In this document: positions 23,765 through 31,456 of the stretch, piece after piece
Position numbering within the stretch: position 1 is the first letter of the stretch
Layout: every line of letters begins with the position of its first letter
From: Roseateles sp.
GTDB taxonomy: Bacteria > Pseudomonadota > Gammaproteobacteria > Burkholderiales > Burkholderiaceae_C
Direction: 5' to 3'
Assembly: GCF_019237615.1 (NCBI RefSeq)
Contig: NZ_JAFAGT010000101.1
Coordinates: 1-55,114 of the forward strand
DNA: 55,114 bases
Made by a program: the position numbers and the translations under genes
The notes under the pieces: model-generated
Databases searched by the model: none
What the model was told of the DNA's origin: nothing
The model's input: the letters and a program-made list of their open reading frames with translations, nothing else

Positions 23765-24547
23765 ATGCGATTCATTACCGCCAACCTCAACGGCGTGCGC
23801 TCCGCCGCCTCCAAGGGCTTCTTCGATTGGCTGGTCCAGCAGCAGGCCGACGCGGTCGGCGTGCAGGAACTCAAGGCGCAGGCCGACGTCGTCGAGGCCA
23901 AGTTCCGCCGCTGCGACAAGCTCGACGGCCATTTCCACTACGCCGAGAAAAAGGGTTACTCGGGCGTGGGGCTGTATGCCCGGGAAGAGCCCAGCGACGT
24001 CGTCACTGGGCTGGGCATCGCCGAGTTCGACAGCGAGGGCCGCTGGATCGAGAAGCGCTTCGACAAGCCCGGCCGCAAGCTCAGCCTCATCAGCGTCTAC
24101 TTCCCCAGCGGCACCAGCGGCGAGGAACGCCAGGCGGTCAAGTACCGCTTCTTGGACGCGCTGTACCCGCACCTGCAGGCGCTGAAGGCCGAGCGCGAGT
24201 TCATCCTCGTCGCCGACGTCAACATCGCCCACAAGGAAATCGACCTGAAGAACTGGCGCGGCAACCAGAAGAACAGCGGCTTCCTGCCCGAGGAGCGTGC
24301 CTGGATGACGCGGCTGCTGGACGAAGGCGGCCTGGTCGACGTCTTCCGCACGCTGAACAAGAACGCCGAGCAGTACACCTGGTGGAGCAATCGCGGCAAC
24401 GCGCGTGCCAACAACGTCGGGTGGCGGCTGGACTACCACCTCGCCACGCCCGGCGTCGCCGCGCTGGCGAGGGCCGAGGCCATCTACACCGGCCAGGCGT
24501 TCAGCGACCATGCGCCGCTGACCATCGACTACGACTTCTCCCTCTGA
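23765..24547 (+). CDS. xth: Exodeoxyribonuclease III (AP endonuclease family)
   Basis: A 260-residue exonuclease III family enzyme of base-excision repair. Motifs in order are ITANLNGVRSA, QELKAQ with the metal-binding Glu, YSGVGLYAR, LVADVNIAHKEIDLKN (normally GDxN; here Ala replaces Gly before Asp), WRLDYHLA, and the final SDHAPLTIDYDF. The ATG at 23765 starts the conserved MRFITANLNG. It is divergent from the TonB receptor across 105 bases. Confidence 0.95.
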   Translation: MRFITANLNGVRSAASKGFFDWLVQQQADAVGVQELKAQADVVEAKFRRCDKLDGHFHYAEKKGYSGVGLYAREEPSDVVTGLGIAEFDSEGRWIEKRFDKPGRKLSLISVYFPSGTSGEERQAVKYRFLDALYPHLQALKAEREFILVADVNIAHKEIDLKNWRGNQKNSGFLPEERAWMTRLLDEGGLVDVFRTLNKNAEQYTWWSNRGNARANNVGWRLDYHLATPGVAALARAEAIYTGQAFSDHAPLTIDYDFSL

Positions 24548-24705
24548 ACCCTGACGGCTCCGTTGCGCGGCGTAACCAGCCGCTACGGGGTGGGGGTGTC
24601 TCCTACGGCGCGTTGGGCCGCGTGCCGACGTCGTGCGGCATGGGCAGGTCCTAGATTGGGTTGTGGCCGCTGGAAACACCCGGCCTCGCCTCAAAGGAGT
24701 CCCCC

Positions 24706-25023
24706 ATGTCCCACCTCAAGACCGCCACCACCGCCTTGACCGCCGCCGTCCTCGTGGGCGGCATTGGCCTGGCATTCGCCCAGGGCCAGGACCCGAGCCC
24801 GCCTGCCGAGCCCATGACCGCGGCCCCGGCGGCGACCGTCAGCGAGCAGACGCCCGCCGATCCGAACGCGCCGCCGCCGGCCGACGCGAGCAAGCAGATG
24901 CCGCAGCAGACGCCGGCCGCGGACGACCCGGCCCGCGCCGCGTCGCCGCCCGACACCACCGTGTCGATGCCGAGCGAGCCGCCGGCGGCCGGCGAACCCG
25001 CCCCCCGCGCCGATCGCAACTGA
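24706..25023 (+). CDS. Small secreted Pro/Ala-rich protein
   Basis: A 105-residue protein with a signal peptide (MSHLKTATTALTAAVLVGG and on to AFA-QG near residue 24). The mature part is low-complexity, rich in Pro, Ala, Asp and Gln, with no Cys and no recognisable domain. It is probably disordered in the periplasm. The start is set by a good AAGGAG site 8 bases before the ATG at 24706. No function can be given. It precedes the L,D-transpeptidase-like pair in the same direction. Confidence 0.7.
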   Translation: MSHLKTATTALTAAVLVGGIGLAFAQGQDPSPPAEPMTAAPAATVSEQTPADPNAPPPADASKQMPQQTPAADDPARAASPPDTTVSMPSEPPAAGEPAPRADRN

Positions 25024-25051
25024 TCGCGCAGCCTGAGCGCCCGCGCCGACC

Positions 25052-25855
25052 ATGCGATTCGGAGCGCGCGCCGAACTCGCCGCCGCCAGGCGGAGCGACA
25101 TCCTTGTCGGCCTTTGCCAGGGCGGCCTCATCGCGGCGCTGGCACTGGCCCTGCTCTATCTGGTCTTCGGCGACCGGTTCAGGCTCCGGCCCGTGCCGGC
25201 GCCCGCCGCCCCTGCGGCCCTGGCGGTGCCGCGGCCCGTCATCGAGCGCCGCCTGGACTTCGGCAAGCTCCGCGCCCCCGGCGACGTGGGCCGCGTCGCG
25301 GCCTGGGCCGTGCGCGAGTCCGACAACGGCGACTCGCCCTTCGCCATCGTCGACAAGCGCCGCGCCCGGGTCTACGTCTTCGCGGCGGGCGGCCGCCTGC
25401 TCGGCACCAGCCCGGTGCTGCTGGGCTATGCGGCCGGAGACCTGTCGGTCGCGGGCATAGGCCAGAAGGCCATCGAGGACATCAAGCCTCATGAACGCAC
25501 GACGCCGGCCGGCCGCTTCGTGTCGGAACCGGGCCGCAATGCGCTGGGTCAGGAGGTCGTCTGGGTCGACTACGGCGCGGCGGTGTCCATGCACCGCGTG
25601 CGCGCCACCAACCCCAAGGAGCGCCGCCTGGAGCGCCTGGCCTCGAAGACGGTGGCCGACAAACGCATCAGCTGGGGCTGCATCAACGTGCCGGTGGACT
25701 TCTTCGACCACACCGTCTGGCCCCAGTTCGGCCGCGGCCGCGCGGTCGTCTACGTGCTGCCGGAGAGCAGCCCGCTGAGCGCCTTCTTCCCCGCCGCCGC
25801 GCCGCCGCTGCTGGCCCAGGCCGGGGCGCGCCAAGGTAACAGCGCCGGACCGTGA
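25052..25855 (+). CDS. L,D-transpeptidase-like (YkuD) protein, membrane-anchored
   Basis: A 267-residue protein with one N-terminal membrane helix (about 18-38) and a periplasmic YkuD-like catalytic domain. Landmarks are FAIVDKRRARVYVF, TTPAGRF, and the active-site region with His181 and Cys210. The usual SHGC-N signature reads S-W-G-C-I-N here: Ser and Cys are kept and the His is Trp. It may still crosslink or anchor at the wall, but activity is not certain. A paralogue follows directly at 25976. Confidence 0.78.
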   Translation: MRFGARAELAAARRSDILVGLCQGGLIAALALALLYLVFGDRFRLRPVPAPAAPAALAVPRPVIERRLDFGKLRAPGDVGRVAAWAVRESDNGDSPFAIVDKRRARVYVFAAGGRLLGTSPVLLGYAAGDLSVAGIGQKAIEDIKPHERTTPAGRFVSEPGRNALGQEVVWVDYGAAVSMHRVRATNPKERRLERLASKTVADKRISWGCINVPVDFFDHTVWPQFGRGRAVVYVLPESSPLSAFFPAAAPPLLAQAGARQGNSAGP

Positions 25856-25975
25856 ATTCCTGGCCTGCCGGCTACAGGTCCCTGTTCCTAGACTGCCGCG
25901 CGGGTCTGGCGCGATGGTCGCGCCGCCCGGGACAAGGGGCGTCGAGTGGGCGGCAATCGGGCAGATCGGGTCGGG

Positions 25976-26527
25976 ATGTGCGGCATCGTCGCCGCGTTGG
26001 GCCTGCTGGGCGCGGCCGACGCATGGGCCGAGGCCCGGCCGGTGGCGGCTGATGGCAGGGACGAGCGCCCCTTCGCCATCGTCGACAAGCGCGAGGCCAC
26101 GCTGTCCGTCTACGCCGCCGACGGCCGCCTCGTCGGCCGCGCGCCGGCCCTGCTCGGGCTGACGCCGGGCGACGCCGAACTGCCCGGCTCGCGCGGCAAG
26201 GCGCCGTCGGCGCTGAGGCTCGACGAGCGCGTGACGCCGTCCGGCCGCTTCGAGGCCCGGCCGGGTCGCAACCTGGACGGCGAGCGCATCGTCTGGTTCG
26301 ACTACGAGGCCCACCTCGCCATCCACCGGCTGCGCCCGGCGCCGGCCGGCCAGCGCCGGCCCCAGCGCCTGGCCTCGGCCAACCTGCAGGACCGCCGCAT
26401 CACGCTGGGCTGCGTCGTCGTCGACCCGGCCTTCTTCGACCGCGTCGTGCTGCCGACGCTGGGTGCGGGCCCCAGCCTCGTCTACGTCCTGCCCGAGCGC
26501 GCGCCCCTCGTCGCCGCGGCGCCCTGA
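25976..26527 (+). CDS. L,D-transpeptidase-like (YkuD) protein, secreted paralogue
   Basis: A 183-residue exported relative of the preceding gene. A signal peptide is at residues 1-18 (cut after AWA); the ATG at 25976 is preferred to an upstream GTG at 25946 because it gives a clean signal peptide. It shares FAIVDKREATLSVY, TPSGRFEARPGRN and IVWFDYEAHLAIHRLRP with its neighbour. The active site has His117 and Cys146, but the signature reads T-L-G-C-V-V-V, losing both the His and the Asn. Tandem duplication followed by divergence is the simplest reading. Confidence 0.75.
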   Translation: MCGIVAALGLLGAADAWAEARPVAADGRDERPFAIVDKREATLSVYAADGRLVGRAPALLGLTPGDAELPGSRGKAPSALRLDERVTPSGRFEARPGRNLDGERIVWFDYEAHLAIHRLRPAPAGQRRPQRLASANLQDRRITLGCVVVDPAFFDRVVLPTLGAGPSLVYVLPERAPLVAAAP

Positions 26528-26660
26528 GCCTTCGACCCTGGTGGAAACCCGGGGCAATCCGTGGGCCGGGCGGTCCGGGAAAGCGCGTCTGCGGCGGGAC
26601 AATCCCGGCCTTCCGCGGCGGGCCACCGCCCGCCTCCCCGGTTCATCTGGAACGACAGAC

Positions 26661-28217
26661 GTGACGACCACATCCCCCGTGTCCGGCCAGGCGGCAGCCC
26701 GGCAAGCCGGCACCGCCATCCTCGGCCAGCCCAACCAGCTCTTTGTGCTCTTCTTCACCGAGATGTGGGAGCGCTTCTCTTACTACGGCATGCGCGCCCT
26801 GCTCGTGCTCTTCCTGGTCACCGAGGCCAGCAAGGGCGGCTGGGGCTGGAGCCGCTCCGACGCCACCAACCTCTACGGCTGGTACACCGGCCTGGCCTAC
26901 CTGACGCCCATCCTCGGCGGCTATGTCGCCGACCGGCTGCTGGGCACGCGCCGCTCGGTGCTGCTGGGCGGCTTCGTCATCGCGGCCGGCCACATCGCCC
27001 TCTTCATGGATACGGTGCCGAGCTTCTATGCCGGCCTGGGCCTGGTGGTGCTGGGCACGGGCCTGTTCAAGCCCAACATCTCGGCCATCGTCGGCCAGCT
27101 CTACGGCAAGGACAACGAGGGTGCGCGCGACAGCGGCTACACGCTGTTCTACATGGGCGTCAACGCCGGCGCCTTCTTTGGCATCTCGCTGTGCGGCTAC
27201 ATCGGCGAGAAGATCTCCTGGAACCTGGGCTTCGGCCTGGCGGGCCTCTTCATGATCCTGGGCGCCATCCAGTTCTGGCTCAGCCAGGGCCTGTTCGGCC
27301 GCATCGGCGACAAGGTTGACGCTGCCAGGAAGCTGGTCGAGGAGAAGCTGGACGACACGCCCGAGCATGTCGTGGCCGACCGCCTGAAGGCCATCTTCGT
27401 GTTCTCCTTCTTCACGATCTTCTTCTGGTTCGCCTTCGAGCAGGCCGGCGGCTCCATGACCATCTTCGCCGCCGACTACACCGACCGCACGCTGGTCGGC
27501 ACCAGCGGCCTGGTCTTCAAGATCATCAACACCGCGATGACGCTGGTGCCGGCGGCCATCCTGTCCTGGCTGCTGTTCAAGCTCTACCGCTCGACCGCCG
27601 GCAACTACGCCATGGCCAACGTGTCGCTGGCCGCCGCCTTCGCCATCATCTGGGGCCTGTGCCTGTGGATGCTGGGCCGCGAGTTCGCGATGGACCAGAG
27701 CGAGGTGCCCGCCACCTGGTTCGGCGTGCTGAACAGCTTCTTCATCGTCGTGCTGGCGCCGCTGTTCTCCAAGCTGTGGGAGAAGCACTGGAACCCGAGC
27801 GGCCCGGTCAAGTTCGGCGTCGGCCTGGTGCTGCTGGGCCTCGGGTTCGCGGTGCTGTCCTACGGCTCGGCCGGCATCCCGCAGGGCGCCAAGACGGCCC
27901 AGGTCAGCATGATGTTCCTGTCGCTGGCCTATCTCTTCCACACCATGGGCGAGCTCTGCCTGTCGCCGGTGGGCCTGTCCTACATCTCCAAGCTGGCGCC
28001 GACGCGCCTGTTGGGCCTGATGTTCGGCGTCTGGTTCCTGAACACCGCCATCGCCAACAAGATCGCCGGCTCCACCGGCGCCTACATCGACCAGGTGTCC
28101 AGCCAGTACTCGATGTCGGTCTTCTTCCTGATCTTCACGATCATCCCCATCGGCGCCGGCGTCGTGCTGATGGCCATGACGCCGCTGATGAAGAAGTGGA
28201 TGCACGGCGTGCACTGA
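26661..28217 (+). CDS. POT/PTR-family proton-dependent oligopeptide transporter
   Basis: A 518-residue inner-membrane symporter with about 14 helices that takes up di- and tripeptides with protons. Hallmarks are the helix-1 motif EMWERFSYYGMRALL near residue 33, GYVADRLLG, GTGLFKPNISAIVGQLY and FYMGVNAGAFFG. The start is a GTG at 26661, the only sensible start codon near the conserved N-terminus. A perfect hairpin with T run lies 78 bases after the stop, though it may belong to the adjoining IS4 remnant. Confidence 0.95.
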   Translation: MTTTSPVSGQAAARQAGTAILGQPNQLFVLFFTEMWERFSYYGMRALLVLFLVTEASKGGWGWSRSDATNLYGWYTGLAYLTPILGGYVADRLLGTRRSVLLGGFVIAAGHIALFMDTVPSFYAGLGLVVLGTGLFKPNISAIVGQLYGKDNEGARDSGYTLFYMGVNAGAFFGISLCGYIGEKISWNLGFGLAGLFMILGAIQFWLSQGLFGRIGDKVDAARKLVEEKLDDTPEHVVADRLKAIFVFSFFTIFFWFAFEQAGGSMTIFAADYTDRTLVGTSGLVFKIINTAMTLVPAAILSWLLFKLYRSTAGNYAMANVSLAAAFAIIWGLCLWMLGREFAMDQSEVPATWFGVLNSFFIVVLAPLFSKLWEKHWNPSGPVKFGVGLVLLGLGFAVLSYGSAGIPQGAKTAQVSMMFLSLAYLFHTMGELCLSPVGLSYISKLAPTRLLGLMFGVWFLNTAIANKIAGSTGAYIDQVSSQYSMSVFFLIFTIIPIGAGVVLMAMTPLMKKWMHGVH

Positions 28218-28294
28218 ACTGCACGCACTTTTCTTGTGCCCCAGGCCGCTTTCGGGCCAATGCCAGTCAGTTAAGCCCGAGAGCCGCTGACGTT

Positions 28295-28327
28295 AAAAAG
28301 GGAACGTGTTGGACACGTTCCCTTTTT
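28295..28327 (+). terminator. Perfect hairpin with T run
   Basis: AAAAAGGGAACGTGT (28295-28309), loop TGG, ACACGTTCCCTTTTT (28313-28327): a 15-base perfect stem with A and T tracts at its ends. It can terminate transcription in both directions. It lies within the IS4 remnant upstream of its transposase, where such elements often block read-through from outside, and also ends the peptide transporter transcript. Confidence 0.85.
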
Positions 28328-28845
28328 GCTTTGAGACTGCTCCAGAGTGCCCTTGATGAGACCCTGCAACATGCACCGCCCGATGCCTATGCGCAGTTGG
28401 CGAGATTGATCGACCGGGAGTGGATCGAGCAGGCGCTTGGCGCCAGCGGCAAGGCCAGCATCCGGCGCCGCAAGTTGCCCGCCGAGCATGCGGTCTGGCT
28501 CGTGATCGGGCTGTCGCTGTACCGGCAACTGCCGATGTGGCTGGTGGTGCAGCCGTTGTCGTTGAGCCTGGACGACAAGTCACTGCCCGCACCCAGCGCC
28601 AGCGTGCAAGCTCGCCAGCGCCTGGGCTGCGAGCTCCTTGCAGGAGCTGTTCGGGTTGCTCATGCAGGGCTGGAGCCGTCCGAGCGTGACACCCGAGCTG
28701 CGCGTTCTGGCGGTTGACGGCGTGGTCTGGTTGGCACCCGACACGCCCGAGAACCGCTCGGAGCTGGGTAGCTGCGCCACCCAGCACGGGCCATTGCCCT
28801 GGCCGCAGGTGCGCGCGGTTTGCCTGTGGACACCCCAGCAGTTCC
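28328..28845 (+). pseudogene. IS4-family transposase, truncated and frameshifted
   Basis: The first frame encodes an IS4-type N-terminal domain ([48 protein letters not shown]). Around 28620-28640 the frame shifts, and the next frame reads [35 protein letters not shown] with the first DDE aspartate, and WPQVRAVCL. A further slip appears near 28833, and the rest of the gene is gone. No start codon is evident in frame. It is a dead fragment. Confidence 0.75.
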
Positions 28846-29041
28846 ACGCCGCGCCATGCGTCTTTTTCAGGCGCTGCCAGCTCTCGGGCTGTGTGGTCTC
28901 CACCCAGGCCAGCAGGTCGGGCATGAACAGGCCGTCGGCGCGGTCGAACAACGCCGCATCGCCTTCGGCGTGCAGCCAGTCGTGGGCGACCAGGTGGCCG
29001 CAGATTTCGGTCTCGAAATGGTGTTCCCGGTGCAGGTTCAT
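28846..29041 (-). pseudogene. hsdR: Type I restriction enzyme R subunit (hsdR), N-terminal fragment
   Basis: The first about 65 residues of an HsdR: MNLHREHHFETEICGHL, HAEGDAALFDRADGLFMPDLL, AWVETTQPESWQRLKKTHGA (shown in pieces). This matches the typical start of type I restriction R subunits, including the TQPE-W-RL-K pattern. After HGAA the frame runs into inverted IS4 sequence and the remaining 900 or so codons (nuclease and helicase) are absent. The ATG overlaps the stop of the nucleotidyltransferase gene as ATGA (29038-29041), so these genes were once one operon. No hsdM or hsdS is in the window. Confidence 0.72.
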
Positions 29042-29738
29042 CGGCTCAGGGCTTTCAGGCGTTCCAAGATGAGGCCGGCGCGTTCCGGCTCGGCTATCAG
29101 GCCCGGCAGCACATTGGCGAAGTCCGGGTTCTTCAGCAGTTGGGCAAAGGCAGCGGCCACCGCTTGTCGCAACTCGGCGGGGGCGGCTTCCATCTCATCG
29201 GCCAGTTCCTCGCGCCCGTCGACGATGTTCAGCACGTCTTCGAGGTCATGGCTCGTCACGAAGTCGCCACCACCACGGCTGGCGAAGGCTTCGAGCTTGG
29301 TCGCCACGAAGGCGACGGTGCTCACCAGCCGAATCGCCACGCCCGCCCCTAAGTCCACGGATACGGCGGTGTCCACCGCATAGGGATACCAGCGGTTCGT
29401 AAAGCCCAACAACTCAGGCTGCACCGGCATCAAGTCGAAGAGCACGCCGAAGCTTTGTGCACCCAGCGGCAAATCACATCGCTGCTGACGTCGCGCGCAA
29501 ACCCGCGCGCCGCCACGGCTTCCTCGATGCGATGGAACAAGGCGCGGCTGGCATTCACCACCGCGTCCACATCGCGGGTGGCGCGCACCGGGTCGGCCAG
29601 CGGGTCGGTGACGAGCAGGCCGGCCACGGCGCCGCCGACAAACACCACCTGTTCGCGCAGGTCGCCCAGGGCCTCGGCGATGCTGCGCAGATAGGGCAGG
29701 TTCGGGTCATCAGCGCGCATCGGCAGCTCCGGCGTCAA
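29038..29738 (-). pseudogene. AbiEii/AbiGii-type nucleotidyltransferase, frameshifted
   Basis: Two overlapping frames together make one nucleotidyltransferase of about 225 residues. The 5' part (start 29738, or ATG at 29720) has LREQVVFVGGAVAGLLVTDP and TRDVDAVV, the G-G-x(n)-D-x-D type active site, and reads to WVHK. The 3' part, from about 29460 in another frame, continues GVLFDLMPVQPELLGF, WYPYAVDTA, FVATKLEAFASRG and LEDVLNIVDGR. The break is a single-base slip near 29455-29465. Such proteins are the toxin half of type IV-like systems. It may be a real mutation or a sequencing error. Confidence 0.72.
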
Positions 29739-30255
29739 AGCGCATCAACTCGGCTTCCATCAGCTTCGCGGCCAGCGTCCGCTCGCGTGCCCGCCCGATG
29801 CGCAAGGCATCCAGCAGGGCCAGCAAGCGATGCAGGGCCGGGTCGGCCAGTGCGGCCTGCGGTGCGGTCCGATATAGAGGCGAGAGCGTAGGCCCCTTGG
29901 CGCTGCCGGTGGGGTGGGCCCACACGGGCGCCTCCCCGGCTGCCACCGTCATCTGACTGGCCAGCGGCTCAGCACCGAACGACGTCGGCACGCCGCGCTT
30001 GACTGGCCCCGGTGTGGCCGGCCAGATGTAGCGCACGCCGTGCAGGATGAACTCCAGCAGGTTGGGCCTGACCGGCGACCATTCGCCGCGAGCTGGCGCC
30101 AAGGCCAGGCCGGAGGCCACCGCACGCTTCACGCTGGCGTGGGCCTCCGAAGCGCTCATGGCCAGGGCTTCGCCCAGCGCGGCATAGGTCCAGCGCTGCG
30201 GTGGATGCGCAGCCACCTTCAGCAGCACCAGCAGGTCTTGAGGTTTGAGGTACAT
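29710..30255 (-). CDS. Winged-helix DNA-binding protein, partner of nucleotidyltransferase
   Basis: A 181-residue protein. The first 75 residues look like a MarR/winged-helix domain (LKPQDLLVLLKVAAHPPQ, WTYAALGEALAMSASEAHASVKRAV), followed by a segment (RYIWPATPGPVKRGVPTSF) and a C-terminal helical part. It overlaps the nucleotidyltransferase start, as in AbiEi-AbiEii type pairs where the winged-helix protein is the antitoxin and autorepressor. An AT-rich dyad lies 18 bases before its ATG. The pairing supports a type IV-like module; the antitoxin role is inferred. Confidence 0.6.
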   Translation of the reverse strand: MYLKPQDLLVLLKVAAHPPQRWTYAALGEALAMSASEAHASVKRAVASGLALAPARGEWSPVRPNLLEFILHGVRYIWPATPGPVKRGVPTSFGAEPLASQMTVAAGEAPVWAHPTGSAKGPTLSPLYRTAPQAALADPALHRLLALLDALRIGRARERTLAAKLMEAELMRFDAGAADAR

Positions 30256-30866
30256 CGAGCTTGATATTTGCTATTCGCGAATTGCGAATGTCGCCGATGG
30301 CGCTTGTTTGGGCAAGACGAAGTTCGCAGCGCCGCGCTTCCAAACGGGCGGCTACATCTTCTTGGCCGCGCCGCCAGGGCAGTGAACGGTTCGTTGATGG
30401 ACGCCTGCAGCCGGCCCACACCAACGTACATTTCACCGGGCGCCGGTGAGAATTGCTTGCCTCCCCCATACTTCTCCTCGCCATAGCGAAACGCCATCGA
30501 GCCTGGGGCGAGCGCAGCAAGCTCGTTCAGCCGTGCCGTAATCCAGCCCGGCACTTCCTGCTGATATTTCTCACGGACAAGGGTCTTCAGGTCAGCACCC
30601 CGCGCATCCAGCCTGTGGTGGGTGCTACCGTTTCGCAACAGCGCCTTCAGCGCCAGTTCCAGCGCATGTCGATACAAGAACAGCACGGGACTGGCGAGGC
30701 GGAAGTCCTCCTGCTCCTGGCGCTTGATGGCCTCGGCAAGAAACTTGGCCGCGTGCAGATACTGCTCGGCCATCTCCAGCGTGGTTGGAATGAACTCCCC
30801 GCCGACTACAAATCCGTGCGGTCCCGACGAAGCATCCTCCCGTTGATGCTCTTCGGAATGCTCCAC
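30219..30866 (-). CDS. HEPN-like protein (C-terminus uncertain)
   Basis: The core runs GEFIPTTLEMAEQYLHAAKFL, FRLASPVLFLYRHALELALKALLRNG, a helical pattern typical of HEPN domains. RNGSTH gives an R-x4-H spacing like the HEPN RNase motif. A GTG at 30866 is the most sensible start; the frame also opens at 30941. From about residue 165 the sequence becomes Arg/Ser/Cys-rich and reads through the dyad into the next gene, so the true C-terminus is probably lost by a frameshift or missing stop. Lower GC than the core genome. Possible RNase toxin; not demonstrated. Confidence 0.5.
   Translation of the reverse strand: MEHSEEHQREDASSGPHGFVVGGEFIPTTLEMAEQYLHAAKFLAEAIKRQEQEDFRLASPVLFLYRHALELALKALLRNGSTHHRLDARGADLKTLVREKYQQEVPGWITARLNELAALAPGSMAFRYGEEKYGGGKQFSPAPGEMYVGVGRLQASINEPFTALAARPRRCSRPFGSAALRTSSCPNKRHRRHSQFANSKYQARCTSNLKTCWCC
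30273..30289 (-). promoter_or_regulatory. Operator-like dyad before the winged-helix gene
   Basis: ATTCGCGAATTGCGAAT contains the perfect 10-base palindrome ATTCGCGAAT and a further GCGAAT copy 7 bases on. It lies in a short A/T-rich patch directly upstream (minus strand) of the winged-helix start at 30255. Position and symmetry suit an autoregulatory binding site. Binding is inferred only. Confidence 0.45.
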
Positions 30867-31246
30867 GAAGAGAGGCGCATGGCGCTCTCGACAAACGGCG
30901 AGACGCCAACCGACTGGCCAAACGAGACCTGAACTACCCACGCCGACTTTGAAAACCGGCTCTGCAGGGCCAAGATGCGGTCCTTGTTCCCCATGCCGAC
31001 AACGCGCTCAGTCAGCTCCGCAACAACCTTGCGCCAAAGAGCCGCCGCAAAGATGGCGTCCGTGGTGAAGTAGAAGCGGGCAAACGCAGAGGCAAGGCGG
31101 GCGAAGCGGCGCCCAGGCCTGGCTTGGACGAACTGGTCCGGAACCAAGTGTTCGTCGAACACTCGGTTCATGTCCCGGTCGGACAGCTCCGCGATGTAGG
31201 CGGCTTCTGCGCTTGGAACGAAAACGGTGGGAGGCATGGCAAACAT
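30806..31246 (-). pseudogene. Probable DUF433-type antitoxin, N-terminal half only
   Basis: A 146-residue frame. The start (FVPSAEAAYIAELSDRDMNRV, LVPDQFV, RRFARLASAFARFYF) looks like the MerR-like DNA-binding N-terminus found in front of DUF433 antitoxin domains. Homology-like sequence continues to VSPFVESAMR, after which the frame turns to WSIPKSINGRMLRRDR and stops inside the HEPN-like gene. The C-terminal DUF433 part is absent, so I read it as truncated at a junction near 30870. The family assignment rests on memory of similar proteins. Confidence 0.42.
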
Positions 31247-31332
31247 TCCGATGTGTCAGAGGTATATGGCACTACCCCCGGCGGCCATAAGCCCCGGCTC
31301 TGTTACATCGCTTGGGCCATTTGCGTAGTAAG

Positions 31333-31362
31333 ACCCTGGGTCAGGGTTTGGGGCTGTTGACA
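31333..31362 (+). promoter_or_regulatory. Possible promoter/operator of the RND efflux operon
   Basis: ACCCTGGGTCAGGGT (31333-31347) is a 6-base dyad around GGT, and TTGACA at 31357-31362 is a perfect -35 box. The base composition is lower in GC than the operon that follows. At 17 bases downstream the -10 candidate (gaatgg) is poor, so the assignment is tentative. No TetR or MarR gene lies beside the operon. Confidence 0.3.
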
Positions 31363-31456
31363 AGGAATGTCAGCAGCTTGAATGGGCTTTCAGGTTTGGG
31401 GTGACGGAGCGGGGGGTGAAATGCTTACAGTCGCCGCCTTGCCCTCGGAGCCCTCC

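Larger units (their letters stand above)
28258..28845 (+). mobile_element. IS4-family insertion sequence remnant (left part only)
   Basis: The left end resembles the IS4 terminus: aatgccagtcagttaag at about 28259-28275, with GCC-AGTCAGTTAAG matching the IS4-type end from memory. The transposase N-terminal region follows. The right part, including the DDE catalytic core and the right terminus, is missing. The element stops at about 28845, where hsdR sequence begins in the opposite direction. Not mobile by itself. Confidence 0.65.

Noticed and set aside
28295-28327. The strong hairpin as an integron attC site or attachment site
   Set aside because: A perfect 15-base stem with T run is better explained as a terminator inside an IS4 remnant; no integrase nearby.
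29430-29472. Programmed frameshifting in the nucleotidyltransferase
   Set aside because: No obvious slippery heptamer or downstream structure, and neighbours are clearly decayed, so mutation is simpler.
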